Source of the DNA: an uncultured Eubacteriales bacterium
Lineage (GTDB): Bacteria > Bacillota > Clostridia > Oscillospirales > CAG-382
Assembly (NCBI GenBank): GCA_934446675.1
Contig: CAKSEL010000009.1
Span: 60,033 to 124,032, forward strand
Direction: 5' to 3'
DNA length: 64,000 bases
Shown: positions 53,614 through 62,972 of the stretch, in pieces
Numbering within the stretch: position 1 is the first letter of the stretch
Layout of the letters: each line of letters begins with the position of its first letter
Translations under genes and position numbers: made by a program
Notes under the pieces: model-generated
Seen by the model: the letters and a program-made list of their open reading frames with translations, nothing else
What the model was told of the DNA's origin: nothing
Database searches by the model: none

Positions 53614-54390
53614 ATGAAACGAGAAATAATATTTCTTGCGTGTGGAACGGGCTATACTACCAAATGGGATTATTCACAAGCAATTAATCGTCACCGTTTA
53701 TACCATATCCACGGAGGAACAGGATATTACACAGTAAACGGAATCACACAGCAATTCCGTTCCAATCACATCTACTTTCTGTCCGGGACAGTCGAATATT
53801 CTTTGAGCCAGGATATTTCCGACCCGCTTCATCATACTTACTTTGATTTCGCCAGCACTTCAGAAAATTCTTTTTCAGATATTATTGACATTACTGAAGA
53901 TTCGGATGAGAGCAATTTGTGTATTTCATCTTTTTTGTTTAAAATGGTTCCGTATCTTTTATCCGAACACTATACACCCTCACTAAAACGAGTTGCCGAC
54001 ATCGAATATTCTTTCAAAAAGTATGGCACGATGTTTGAGGCATGTATGATTGCACTGTTAAATAGACTGGAAGAGAAGTACAGCGTTCTTATACCGCTCA
54101 AAAGCGAAGAAATACAACAGGCAATATCATATATTCACTCCCACTACAGCGAAAATATTGATATACACAAGCTTGCCTCGTTGTCGTTTTTGTCTGAAAA
54201 ATATTTTATCAAAAAATTCCACGAGGTTACAAACCAGACACCTTATCAATACCTTCAAAACATCAGATATGATGTGGCAACCACACTTATCTCATATGGT
54301 ATAACCACAAGCCGCGCTTCCGAACAGGTTGGCTTTTCATCTCCGTCATCTTTCTACCGCATAAAAAAGAAAAGAGATAAAACGAAATAA
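53614..54390 (+). CDS. AraC-family transcriptional regulator
   Basis: The 258-residue protein starts at ATG 53614 behind AGGAGG. The N-terminal cupin-like sensor includes HRLYHIHGGTGYYTVNGITQ. The C-terminal two helix-turn-helix motifs are IDIHKLASLSFLSEKYFIKK and ATTLISYGITTSRASEQVGF, then SSPSSFYRIKKK. It is the only regulator of the carbohydrate island and is divergent from the long run of minus-strand genes, so it probably activates them in response to a sugar. Confidence 0.9.
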   Translation: MKREIIFLACGTGYTTKWDYSQAINRHRLYHIHGGTGYYTVNGITQQFRSNHIYFLSGTVEYSLSQDISDPLHHTYFDFASTSENSFSDIIDITEDSDESNLCISSFLFKMVPYLLSEHYTPSLKRVADIEYSFKKYGTMFEACMIALLNRLEEKYSVLIPLKSEEIQQAISYIHSHYSENIDIHKLASLSFLSEKYFIKKFHEVTNQTPYQYLQNIRYDVATTLISYGITTSRASEQVGFSSPSSFYRIKKKRDKTK

Positions 54391-54399
54391 ATAAACACA

Positions 54400-54431
54400 G
54401 GAGCTGTATCACCCGATTTTGATACAGCTCC
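54400..54431. terminator. Hairpin between convergent araC and oxidoreductase genes
   Basis: The perfect 12-bp stem GGAGCTGTATCA/TGATACAGCTCC has an 8-base loop and AT-rich flanks, placed between two converging stops. Confidence 0.75.
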
Positions 54432-54447
54432 CTTAATTATATATATA

Positions 54448-55625
54448 TTACTTCTTGTCTCCGTATGTACCATCAAAGTTTGCAACAACTTCAACAGTAC
54501 GCTTTTCGTACTTGGAATTTTTGATCTTATCCTGAAGCATTTCGTAAAACAAATCACCGTCAACAGGAACGTCAACAGTCTTACCGAGCCAACTTGAAAG
54601 AAAGATTGCATTGGAAATTCTGAGACCGTTGATACCTTCCTCTCCGGGAGCCATAAGTTCTTCCCCGTAAAGGATTGCATTTGTGAAGTTCTGTGTAATA
54701 CCCTTGTGCTGGGCCTTTGTCGTATTGAATGCAGAACAGTCAACATCAATTTCCTCTTTTTCGGGACCTGTAAAGATCTCTCCTGATTCAAAGCACCATT
54801 TTCTTTCAGGAGAAGCAAGCTTTGTGAATTTCATAGTATTATTTTCGATAACAAGTTTTCCCTTGTCTCCGGATATTTCAAGTCTGTTTGTGCCGGGATA
54901 TTCGCCGGTTGTTGTAATAAATACGCCTGTGGCACCGTTTGCATATTCTGCGTAAACAGCAACATCGTCTTCGACCTCGATATTATGGAACTTTCCTTCA
55001 TGACAAGCAGCAAAAATCTTGTTAGGCATACCGAAAATCCACTGCCACAGGTCAAGCTGGTGAGGGCACTGATTAAGGATTACACCGCCACCTTCGCCAC
55101 TCCATGTTGCTCTCCAATCACCGCTGTCGTAGTAGGTCTGCGTTCTGTACCAGTTGGTAACAATCCATACACATCTCTTGAGCTCGCCAAGTTCACCTTT
55201 CTGAATCATATCTCTTGCCTTTTTGTACAGTGGATTGGTTCTCTGGTTGAACATTAGTCCGAAAAGCTTGTCGCTCTTTGAAGCAACTTCGATAAGCTCT
55301 TCTGCCTGCTTTGTATAAACACCGATAGGCTTTTCGCTGATTACGTTGATACCGGCGTTAAGTACATCAATACAAATTGGAGGATGATAGTAGTGCGGAA
55401 CAGCTACAATGATTGCACCGCAAAGACCGCTTGCAAGCATTTCCTTGTAGTCGTAGAAAAACTTCACGCTTCGGGAAGGTTTTCCTTTGCCCATTCTTTT
55501 CTGCTTTCCTTAATATCGCAAACAGCGGAAAGAACAGCTCCTTCTATTTCTCCGTTCTTAAGATAGTTGGCATGTATAGAACCCATGCCACCAATACCAA
55601 TAATGCCAAATCTTACTTTTTCCAT
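54448..55625 (-). pseudogene. Gfo/Idh/MocA-family oxidoreductase, one-base frameshift
   Basis: ATG 55625 (GGAGC upstream) begins MEKVRFGIIGIGGMGSIHAN, the NAD-binding Rossmann motif, and runs to WAKENLPEA. The rest (SVKFFYDYKEMLASGLCGAI, NVISEKPIGVYTKQAEELIE with the EKP motif, GGGVILNQCPHQLDLWQW) continues in another frame. Adding one A near 55466 (CCCGAAGCG to CCCGAAAGCG) restores PESVKFF. The full length would be about 392 residues, normal for the family. Such enzymes oxidise sugars or inositols. A consensus error is as likely as true inactivation. Confidence 0.82.
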
Positions 55626-55774
55626 AATAAAGCTCCATTCTGCCGCTAAAACGTCAGCACAAATAGCAATGAAAGCTGGCGTAACGGCGATTAATATCAA
55701 ATTTGTTGTATACTGTATATGAGGAAAATACAAACAACACCCCATTGTAGTAGGAGTCGTAGAAAAGATTCATC

Positions 55775-55985
55775 TTTAAAACAGTCTAACAATCAGTGTT
55801 GAGACCATGCACAATTGAGTGTTGCCAATGAGCATGTACGCTAAGAATTGTTTTATTATCACTCGTTAGATTGTATGATAATCCAGTCACTGTCTTTTCC
55901 TCTTATCTTAATTTGAGGAGGTCGCTCCCCGGCGTTGCCCTATCCTACGATTCAGCAAAATCATTTCTATTATATCACAAACGCT
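55775..55985. other. Structured noncoding region with inverted repeats
   Basis: In the 55626-56636 gap no convincing gene is seen. The first part has a long imperfect pairing of TCTAACAATCAGTG with CACTCGTTAGA around 55783-55873. A compact GC-rich motif follows (GGAGGTCGCTCCCCGGCGTTG, ~55918-55938), with a minus-strand TATAAT near 55972. A minus-strand promoter-like TATAAT also occurs near 56355, followed by an open but startless stretch. This may be a structured RNA or a mobile-element end. Confidence 0.3.
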
Positions 55986-56636
55986 ATTTCAATGAAAGGA
56001 TTGTGTAATTGAATCTTCGGCTGGGGGATGATTTAATTATACCAGGAGTATATATTTGAAAGTTATTTATCTGGTTTGCTGTGATGTAGATGTTCACAGG
56101 ATATTTATTGTCATTTATAAGCATTGCTTTCATTTTCTGCTCATTACACCTTAAAATACAAGGTGTTTCTTACCGCTTTCATTCTATTCAGCGAAAGCGA
56201 TTCTTTTACATTTCCCATATAACCGTCCTCGTAGCAAAGGTACATACACACACCAAAATTTGCTCCGATAAATCTTACCACCTGTGCTTCTTCACTTGCA
56301 AGGAAGAGCAGTTTCTTTCCCGTTTCCTTACTATATCATATCATTTAAATTATAAAATAAATTCTCAATATACGCAACACTTTTACTGATAAGGCGAATT
56401 ATTATGATATAATGTGATCGAAAAGTAATATTATGTATTTTTTAACAAAAAAATTGATAAATCGAAGATTTTATGCTATAATGAAACGAATGAGTGTTCC
56501 TCTGTATGTATAAATGAATGTGGGTTCATATACTGTTGCCCAGAAAAGGATACAGATTAAATATTACAATAAAAGAATTCGCAAACAAGGCAGTGAAAAA
56601 AATAAAAATCAAATGATTTTTGTAAGGAGAATGACC

Positions 56637-58697
56637 ATGTATCAGCACATCACAAAAAGCGTTGCCATAACCGTTGATTATGAAGGCGGATATGTTGCAA
56701 GTGCAAAAGTTGGCGAAAAAGAACTTATCGGAGGCAAAAAGCCTTTGTTTACACTCAGACTTCGCGATAATGAAGCTGTAGCTCACGAATTCGGAGCTTT
56801 TGAAGCAAAGAGCTGTACTGTTGACGGTAACAGAGCTACATATTCAGGCTTTGAATATGATGTAAAGGTTATCGTAACTCTCGAAGGAAAAGACAGAGCA
56901 GAGTGGAGAATTGGCGTTGAAAACAACACAGATATGCTTGTTGAGTGGGTAATATTCCCCGAGGCTGTGTTCAAGCCACTAAAAAAGAATGGTGGTGACG
57001 GAAGTGTTGTATGTACTTTCAATGAAGGTACAATCTGTGAAAACATCGACCTTCACAGCACATCCGTTGTTCCCGAATACCCTTCCCGTGGTAGCTACTG
57101 GATGTTCCCATATATGCTATTTGGTCAATTCTTGTGCTATCAAACTGCAAACACCGGTCTTTATCTCGGTGCGGAAGACCCTGACAGAGCACCCAAAGGT
57201 ATTGACTTTTTCAAGAATGATGAAGAATGCAACGTTGACATGTACTTCAGACACTTCCCGGGTATCAACTACGGCGACAGCATGAGTCTTGAATATCCTC
57301 TTGTATGGCAGGGATATGATGGCACATGGCACGACGGAGCTCAAATTTATAAGAACTGGTTTGAAAACAATCTTCCCGACAACGTAAAGAAGGTAAGCGA
57401 AAATCCTGCAATCCCCGAATGGTACAAGGATTCTCCTCTTGTTATCACATACCCTGTAAGAGGTATTCACGATATGGACAAGATGGACCCCAACGCTCTG
57501 TTCCCCTATGAAAACGCTCTTCCTACCATTGATGAAATCGCAGAAAAAGTAGACTCAAGGCTACTTGTTCTTCTGATGCACTGGGAAGGAACGGCACCCT
57601 GGGCGCCGCCTTATGTATGGCCTCCCTACGGCGGAGCAGAAATGTTCAACGCCTTTGCGGACAAGCTCCATGACAGAAAGCACATCCTTGGTGTTTACTG
57701 CTCCGGATTCGGCTTTACAAAGCAGTCCAATCTTATTGCAGAATACAACAACGAAGAAAGAATCGAAAAGGAAAATCTCAAGGAAGCCTTCTGTGCATCT
57801 CCTGCAGGCGTTGCTGAAATCAGCCGCATCTGTACAGGTCAGCGTTCCGGCTATGACATTTGTGCTGCTTCCGAGAAGGGTAAGGAGCTTCTTGATGAAG
57901 CATATCTGCCTCTGTTCAAAAGTAAGGTAGACTACTGCCAGATTCTTGACCAGAACCACGGAGGAAGCCAGTACTTCTGCTACAGTAAGAAGCACGGACA
58001 TCCTCACGGCCCCGGTAAGTGGATGACAAAGGGCATGAGAAATCTCCTTGACGGCTGGAACAAGATGGGTGAAGGCAAACTGTTTGGCTGCGAATCTGCA
58101 TCAGCTGAGCCTTACATTGGAAATCTCCTTTACAGCGATAACAGATATGAACTTAGCTGGAAAATAGGTAGACCAGAACCGATATATTCTTTTATTTATC
58201 ATGAATATCTGCGTAATTTTATGGGCAATCAAGTGTCATGCCCTCTTACCAATGCTAAGGACAGTATGTGTGCAAGAATGGCGTACTCCTTTGCTGCTGG
58301 TGACTGTATGACAATCGTACTTACTCCCTTCGGCAAAATTATGACAAACTGGGGCAACCGTAACTTTGATATTCTTCCAGACAAGGACAGAGCAATTCAA
58401 TTTGCAGCAAATATGCAGAAGTTTTATAAAGAAAAAGCTTTTAAGTTCCTTTACGATGGAAAAATGATAAAGCCTCTTGATATTGAATGCGATTATGAAG
58501 AATATCCTTGTAACATTGGGGTTCCCGCTGAAATTCCCGATGTTTACACATCCGCTTGGGAAAAGGACGGAGAGAAGGCACAGATTCTCGTTAACCATAC
58601 TCAGCATGACGTTACCGTCAAGGTTGGCGGCAAGGAAGTTAAGGTTGCGGCTCTCAATGCCGAAATGGTTAGTTATATTGATCATTCTCGTTTCTGA
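56637..58697 (+). CDS. DUF6259-type glycoside hydrolase-like protein
   Basis: The 686-residue protein starts at ATG 56637 with AAGGAG eight bases before. Its N-terminal beta-sandwich (residues ~1-240) has FPEAVFKPLKKNGGDGSVVC and PSRGSYWMFPYMLFGQFLCY. The central TIM barrel (~250-560) has LLVLLMHWEGTAPWAPPYVW, HILGVYCSGFGF, VDYCQILDQNHGGSQYFCYS and KLFGCESASAEPYIGN. A C-terminal sandwich follows. This is the DUF6259 pattern of predicted glycosidases. No signal peptide is present. It is the only plus-strand enzyme in the island. Confidence 0.78.
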   Translation: MYQHITKSVAITVDYEGGYVASAKVGEKELIGGKKPLFTLRLRDNEAVAHEFGAFEAKSCTVDGNRATYSGFEYDVKVIVTLEGKDRAEWRIGVENNTDMLVEWVIFPEAVFKPLKKNGGDGSVVCTFNEGTICENIDLHSTSVVPEYPSRGSYWMFPYMLFGQFLCYQTANTGLYLGAEDPDRAPKGIDFFKNDEECNVDMYFRHFPGINYGDSMSLEYPLVWQGYDGTWHDGAQIYKNWFENNLPDNVKKVSENPAIPEWYKDSPLVITYPVRGIHDMDKMDPNALFPYENALPTIDEIAEKVDSRLLVLLMHWEGTAPWAPPYVWPPYGGAEMFNAFADKLHDRKHILGVYCSGFGFTKQSNLIAEYNNEERIEKENLKEAFCASPAGVAEISRICTGQRSGYDICAASEKGKELLDEAYLPLFKSKVDYCQILDQNHGGSQYFCYSKKHGHPHGPGKWMTKGMRNLLDGWNKMGEGKLFGCESASAEPYIGNLLYSDNRYELSWKIGRPEPIYSFIYHEYLRNFMGNQVSCPLTNAKDSMCARMAYSFAAGDCMTIVLTPFGKIMTNWGNRNFDILPDKDRAIQFAANMQKFYKEKAFKFLYDGKMIKPLDIECDYEEYPCNIGVPAEIPDVYTSAWEKDGEKAQILVNHTQHDVTVKVGGKEVKVAALNAEMVSYIDHSRF

Positions 58698-58792
58698 CTG
58701 TGGTACTTTGATAAAACTGTCCCAGTGAAGGATCATTATTGTTTTTTCTATCTTCTTGAGAACTTGTCAGGATTCTCACATGTTAATTCATA

Positions 58793-58942
58793 GTCAAGTA
58801 TCTGTAGCTTGACGTGTCTGTGGGAAGCAGCGGATCATGCATGCGACCGAGATAGGTGGCGCAGTATCGTATGCACAAGTCCGTTAAAAACGGACAATTG
58901 AAAAAAGAGACCTCCTATGGTAGAATTAAAGAAACTACCATA
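58793..58942. other. Hairpin-rich boundary between island and VirB4
   Basis: Three stems lie here: GTCAAG/CTTGAC (58793-58813), GTCCGTT/AACGGAC (58879-58895) and TATGGTAG/CTACCATA (58916-58942). The last one ends exactly where VirB4 similarity stops. The arrangement recalls subterminal hairpins of insertion-sequence ends, but no transposase is present and no IS was recognised. Confidence 0.4.
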
Positions 58943-59160
58943 AGATAAGAGGCAAAGTAATAGATGATATTTTCCTGTTCAACATCGCTTTTAAGATAGA
59001 AGTTTACGGGAAGTACTTCAAGAATCTTTATGTATCTTCCGTCCTTCAGAAGAACAAGACCGCCTGTAACCGTTTCAATGGGAAGCCACCTCTGCGTACT
59101 GTCGGAATAGTATTTTCCGAAGGACTTTTCATCTGTCTTTTTTGAAAAGGGATTTTTCAT
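58915..59160 (-). pseudogene. VirB4-type conjugation ATPase, N-terminal fragment
   Basis: ATG 59160 behind GAGGTGAGG gives MKNPFSKKTDEKSFGKYYSD, then LPIETVTGGLVLLKDGRYIK and ENIIYYFASYL. This matches the first ~75 residues of ICE VirB4 proteins, which are normally 600-800 residues. After YYFASYL the sequence becomes MVVSLILP and stops inside a hairpin. The Walker motifs are absent, so the protein cannot power secretion. The start overlaps the PrgI gene stop by four bases, as usual for this pair. Confidence 0.85.
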
Positions 59161-59453
59161 TTGACCTCACCTCGATACTCAATTATTTTTCTGTTTCTCA
59201 GCCATCGCCACCAGTTCTTTACGAACAGTGACAGCGGATCATCATTTATGCCTATGAGAGCAAATCCGCCGATGGGTATTACAAAGATAGCAGATACGAT
59301 TATCTTCCAAGTAAGCCCAAGCGGTAAGAGAAGGAATACGAGATAAATAACAGGCAGAGATATTATCCCTGCCTCGATAATGTTTCGTACACCGAATACT
59401 CCCATAATTTTGCCGCCTTCTTCAAAGTTTGCTGGAATGTAGAACTCATTCAT
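59157..59453 (-). CDS. PrgI-family conjugation membrane protein
   Basis: The 98-residue protein starts at ATG 59453. It begins NEFYIPANFEEGGKIMGVFG, followed by two membrane segments (IIEAGIISLPVIYLVFLLLP, IIVSAIFVIPIGGFALIGI) and a basic C-terminus (NWWRWLRNRKIIEYRG). PrgI proteins form part of the inner-membrane complex of Gram-positive type IV secretion, next to VirB4. Overlaps of four bases with both neighbours show tight coupling. Confidence 0.9.
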   Translation of the reverse strand: MNEFYIPANFEEGGKIMGVFGVRNIIEAGIISLPVIYLVFLLLPLGLTWKIIVSAIFVIPIGGFALIGINDDPLSLFVKNWWRWLRNRKIIEYRGEVK

Positions 59454-59557
59454 TTAAGCCCCATCCTTTCATCTGCGTCACCTGCAGCGACACACAGGCA
59501 CATTACAACAACGCCGAATATACCGCCGAGTATAAAACTAATAATATAACCTAACAT
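59450..59557 (-). CDS. 35-residue membrane peptide, DUF3789-like
   Basis: AAAGGAG precedes ATG 59555-59557. The product reads MLGYIISFILGGIFGVVVMC, then LCVAAGDADERMGLK and TGA overlapping the PrgI start. Short peptides with one Gly-rich membrane helix and LC-x-AAG-x-AD are known as DUF3789 and lie next to PrgI in clostridial ICEs. Function is unknown. Confidence 0.75.
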   Translation of the reverse strand: MLGYIISFILGGIFGVVVMCLCVAAGDADERMGLK

Positions 59558-59571
59558 AGATTTTTCTCCTT

Positions 59572-60732
59572 TCATTCTTCTTCGGGTTCTGGTTCGGGTA
59601 GAGATAGACTCCAGAACGGACCGCCCGAGCCTGCGTTTTTAACTTCTTTAAGGATTGTGGAAACATCCCAAGCCATTGTACTGCGGTTATAGCTTACAGG
59701 ATCGGCGACAAGTATTTTGCCGTCGTCTGTTACACCTCGAAGCACAATAAAATGTCCCGTATTGGTGAAATGTCCTGCACCCATAATTGCAATTATCATT
59801 TTGCCGTCTTCAAGGTGTTCCACAAGCTCCTCAGCGTTCGATTTACCGAGTTTTTCAACTGACATACCGAAGTGTTCAGCGGCATTCGGAATAAGGGATA
59901 TATAACTTCCGCTGCCTTCACAGACATATCCGTTTTCATACGACCACTTTGCAACCTCTGTGGGATCTGTTTCTTCTCCCGTTAGATTTGTAATTGCTAT
60001 TGCAAGAGCCGTCGGACCGCATCCGGCAACACCGATAGTATCTGTTTTACCGTATTTTTCATTCGCCCACCTTTCGTCAAGCTGATTGAAATATGTAAGT
60101 CCGTCAAGAGTTACACCTTCGTAATTCTGAAGCCTGTCCGGATCAATATAGCCGCTGTCGGACGTGAGTTTTTGCCCCGTAAAGGTATTGTACATAAGAT
60201 TTGCCCAGTTCTTCTGCTCATCGGTAAAGCCCATTTCGTCCATTATTTCATCCGAAGTCTTGTTGTAAACTTCGCCCGTTTCATCATCAACGGAAAAGCT
60301 TATTTCGATCATATCGCGGACATCGCTTTCGTCTATGGATTCTATTTGCTGTAATTTCTGAACTGCCTGTATGCAAATAAGTCTTGTAATATCGGGATCT
60401 ACGCCGTCTTCCTGTTCTCCAAGCACCTCGTAATAATAACTTTCCATTTCGGAGGCATGCTCATTTCGGAAGATGAGATCGTCAAATTCCGAAAGACTCC
60501 AATTTACAAGAAGTCCGGGAAGAGAGAAAATAATGATTATGGGAATAAGCAAAAGGAAAAGCAATGCGCCGATAACCGTAAGCACCTTTTTCCAAGGTAT
60601 AACCTCAATAGCGCCGACAATAGCCTGCGCATAATTCTGTGAAGCGATACCCGTGGCAATCTTAACGATTCCGCCTACGACCTGCGCTCCGCGGGCTGCC
60701 TTCTGCGTTCCGCTTTTTGGCTGTTCTGCCAT
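59572..60732 (-). CDS. Membrane-anchored C39-like peptidase of the transfer module
   Basis: The 386-residue protein starts at ATG 60732 behind AGGAG, inside the end of the VirB6 gene. A membrane helix lies at residues ~50-75 (VLTVIGALLFLLLIPIIII) and a helical middle follows. The C-terminal domain is C39_2-like: YFNQLDERWANEKYG, VAGCGPTALAIAI (catalytic Cys), GHFIVLRGVTDDGKILVADP (His, Asp). Clostridial ICEs usually carry a lysozyme/NlpC-P60 protein here to open the cell wall. A peptidase of the C39 fold may replace it, though its substrate is unknown. The C-terminus is acidic (EPEPEEE). Confidence 0.82.
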   Translation of the reverse strand: MAEQPKSGTQKAARGAQVVGGIVKIATGIASQNYAQAIVGAIEVIPWKKVLTVIGALLFLLLIPIIIIFSLPGLLVNWSLSEFDDLIFRNEHASEMESYYYEVLGEQEDGVDPDITRLICIQAVQKLQQIESIDESDVRDMIEISFSVDDETGEVYNKTSDEIMDEMGFTDEQKNWANLMYNTFTGQKLTSDSGYIDPDRLQNYEGVTLDGLTYFNQLDERWANEKYGKTDTIGVAGCGPTALAIAITNLTGEETDPTEVAKWSYENGYVCEGSGSYISLIPNAAEHFGMSVEKLGKSNAEELVEHLEDGKMIIAIMGAGHFTNTGHFIVLRGVTDDGKILVADPVSYNRSTMAWDVSTILKEVKNAGSGGPFWSLSLPEPEPEEE

Positions 60733-62854
60733 TATCTCTTTCTCCTCTCCTATATTCGCCTGTGAGTTTTAAGATTTCTGTGTCCTTGGCGTAATAATTC
60801 TTCTTACCCTTGCGGTTTGCTGCAGCGGGATCGTATCTTCCGAATTTGTATTCGGGATCTACTCTTCTTTCGGTGGTACCCATATTGGTATTTGCAACGT
60901 ACTGCGAATTACCGCCGTAGTCCGAATATGACACACCGGAGTTGTTAATAACCGTACCGCCGTTTGACACGTTTCCGCCTTGGGAGGTTACGGTATTGTT
61001 TGAGGCACCGCCATTCACTCTGATTCCCGTATTGCCGCCCGAAACATTATTTGCAGATATATTTCTGCCTGCAATAACTGTACTTCTTCTATCAGCTTTT
61101 CCGTTTTCGGCAGAAACATTAGAAGTATGAACATCGGAATCATTGTCTGCGGAGAAATTACCGCCGACATTGTTGTTTACGCTTCTGTTGTCCGCGCCTC
61201 TGAAGTTTCCCGACGTTCTGCTCATGCTCTGTGTTTGAGACATAACCGGAACTGTAATGCCATTTGCGCCTGTTTTGCCGGCAGAAGTATTTACATTGAC
61301 ACCGCCCACAATTCCACTGTTATTATTGACAACAGACCGATCGGCGCGCGCCGTTGATGATATGGGGAGAGCGGGAGCATTTGTCTTTGCACCCGAAGTA
61401 TTCCTTGACAGCGGAGGACGGGATGTATTCTGTGTCCTTTGCTGATTTGAAGAATGAGTATCTCTGCCGCCGTCGTGTGAAGATGAACTGCTTCTGTCGG
61501 TTGTATGAGCTGTATTGGGTTTCGCACCCGGAATTGATGCAGCATTTCTTGCGGCATTCTGCACCTGTGTCTGATTGATAGTAACATTACCGCCGTTACC
61601 GTTTGGCTTTGTACCTCTTGCTTGAGGCTGTGAGGTGTTTCTACCGGAGTTTTCACGGCTTGAGTTGTCGGTTCTCGAATTGCTTCTGCTATCGGTGTTG
61701 GAGCTATTATTGTTAGTGTATCTGCTGTTGTTTGTAGCATTGTTAGCTTGACGGTTTGCAGTATTACCAGCAGGAGTACTAATCTTAGTAGTTCTGCTTT
61801 GGTTGTTTACAGATACATTTACATTTGCATCACCGGGATTTGCATTACCACCGTTATTCGACGGAGGAGGTGTATTATTACGTGGTCTTGTCCCACCACC
61901 GCTTGAGCTTCCGCCGCCGTGGTTGTGGTTATGATTACTGCTGCCGCCTGAACGGTTACCACCGCCGGAGCCACCCTTCATACCGCCCATATTCTTATCC
62001 ACAAGGGATGCAAGGGTTCTTACCACAACAAGAGTCATACCGCCGGGGAATCTTACACCGACACTGTTACTTGTCTGTGCAGGGTTAAGCCCGATTTTCG
62101 CTATATGTGCATCGATCTTTCTTGCTACTCTTGTGAGTGCCATTACGAATACAAGCCATACAATAATGTTTGATGCCCACATATTAACCATTGCGTTCAT
62201 TATGAGCTTTAAGAAGATGATATTCATAATGAGCATAAGGTTCATAGAGCCGTACATTCTGCACCAGCCCTTGAATATGTCGTTGGTATTCTTACTTCCG
62301 CCCATAGCAAAAGCGAGAGGTGCCATAAATGTGAGAACACAGGCTATGACATATCTCTCGCCTATATCAAAGAACAGCTTTACCACCTGAACGATCAGTA
62401 TAATACTCACAATAATGGCAAGCAGCCACGAAACACCGCCGGCATCGGTAAACATAAGTCCCGTAGGAGCAGAAAAAGCAAAGCTTCTCGGAATATTTAA
62501 ATATGCAATTACCGTTCCTGTCATCTTGGAACACATATCGCATATCTGCGGAGACGCAAGGAGAAGAAACGCAAAGGCGAAAGTACGCATAAAAAGAAGC
62601 TTCGGATCTTCTCCTTCAAAACCTGCTCCGGACATTATGCTTTTCATCAACTGAAATACAAGGTTTCCTAAGAGCAATGCCCACCCGAGAGCAAGTATTA
62701 TTTCCGAGATGTCCTCCACAATAGGTGCTGCCTTACGAAAATATGACATATCCATCGTAAGAACATCAATAATATCACCGAATACGAAGTCTGACATATC
62801 CTCGATCAGTCCGTATATCCATTCAATCAACCCCTTTATAATGGGTTCAAGCAA
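60662..62854 (-). CDS. VirB6/TrbL-like conjugation channel protein with long Asn/Ser-rich tail
   Basis: The 730-residue protein starts at TTG 62854 behind AAGGAGG. Residues ~45-260 contain six or so membrane helices (IILALGWALLLGNLVFQLMK, GVSWLLAIIVSIILIVQVVK, YVIACVLTFMAPLAFAMGG, NIIVWLVFVMALTRVAR). Residues ~290-690 are low complexity, rich in Asn, Ser, Gly, Thr and Arg (SSNHNHNHGGG, NNSRYTNNNSSNTDS). The end is basic (GRTAKKRNAEG...GRRRNR). VirB6 proteins form the polytopic core of the secretion channel; the tail is probably exposed and disordered. The gene overlaps the peptidase gene by 71 bases. Confidence 0.85.
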   Translation of the reverse strand: MLEPIIKGLIEWIYGLIEDMSDFVFGDIIDVLTMDMSYFRKAAPIVEDISEIILALGWALLLGNLVFQLMKSIMSGAGFEGEDPKLLFMRTFAFAFLLLASPQICDMCSKMTGTVIAYLNIPRSFAFSAPTGLMFTDAGGVSWLLAIIVSIILIVQVVKLFFDIGERYVIACVLTFMAPLAFAMGGSKNTNDIFKGWCRMYGSMNLMLIMNIIFLKLIMNAMVNMWASNIIVWLVFVMALTRVARKIDAHIAKIGLNPAQTSNSVGVRFPGGMTLVVVRTLASLVDKNMGGMKGGSGGGNRSGGSSNHNHNHGGGSSSGGGTRPRNNTPPPSNNGGNANPGDANVNVSVNNQSRTTKISTPAGNTANRQANNATNNSRYTNNNSSNTDSRSNSRTDNSSRENSGRNTSQPQARGTKPNGNGGNVTINQTQVQNAARNAASIPGAKPNTAHTTDRSSSSSHDGGRDTHSSNQQRTQNTSRPPLSRNTSGAKTNAPALPISSTARADRSVVNNNSGIVGGVNVNTSAGKTGANGITVPVMSQTQSMSRTSGNFRGADNRSVNNNVGGNFSADNDSDVHTSNVSAENGKADRRSTVIAGRNISANNVSGGNTGIRVNGGASNNTVTSQGGNVSNGGTVINNSGVSYSDYGGNSQYVANTNMGTTERRVDPEYKFGRYDPAAANRKGKKNYYAKDTEILKLTGEYRRGERDNGRTAKKRNAEGSPRSAGRRRNR

Positions 62855-62972
62855 AAGCTAACACCTCCTTGGTAAAAAATAAAGCAACCAACTTTTTTGA
62901 AGCTGATTGCTTGAAATGCTTTGGCGTGTCCGCATTGCAAAGCGGAGTACCAAATTCTATTAAATATTGTAT

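Noticed and set aside
56090..56389. Open frame of 99 codons on the plus strand, and a startless open frame on the minus strand
   Set aside because: No ribosome site or start fits on either strand, the composition is unlike neighbouring proteins, and no family pattern is visible.
32616..58942. The island as a simple insertion into virB4
   Set aside because: The remaining part of virB4 would have to lie at the left island end, and none is there.
55905..58945. The string CCTCTTATCTTA followed by AGGAGGTC occurs at 55.91 kb (plus) and 58.94 kb (minus), as if flanking a mobile unit
   Set aside because: In the second place most of it is VirB4 coding sequence, and the match is short and imperfect, so chance is likely.
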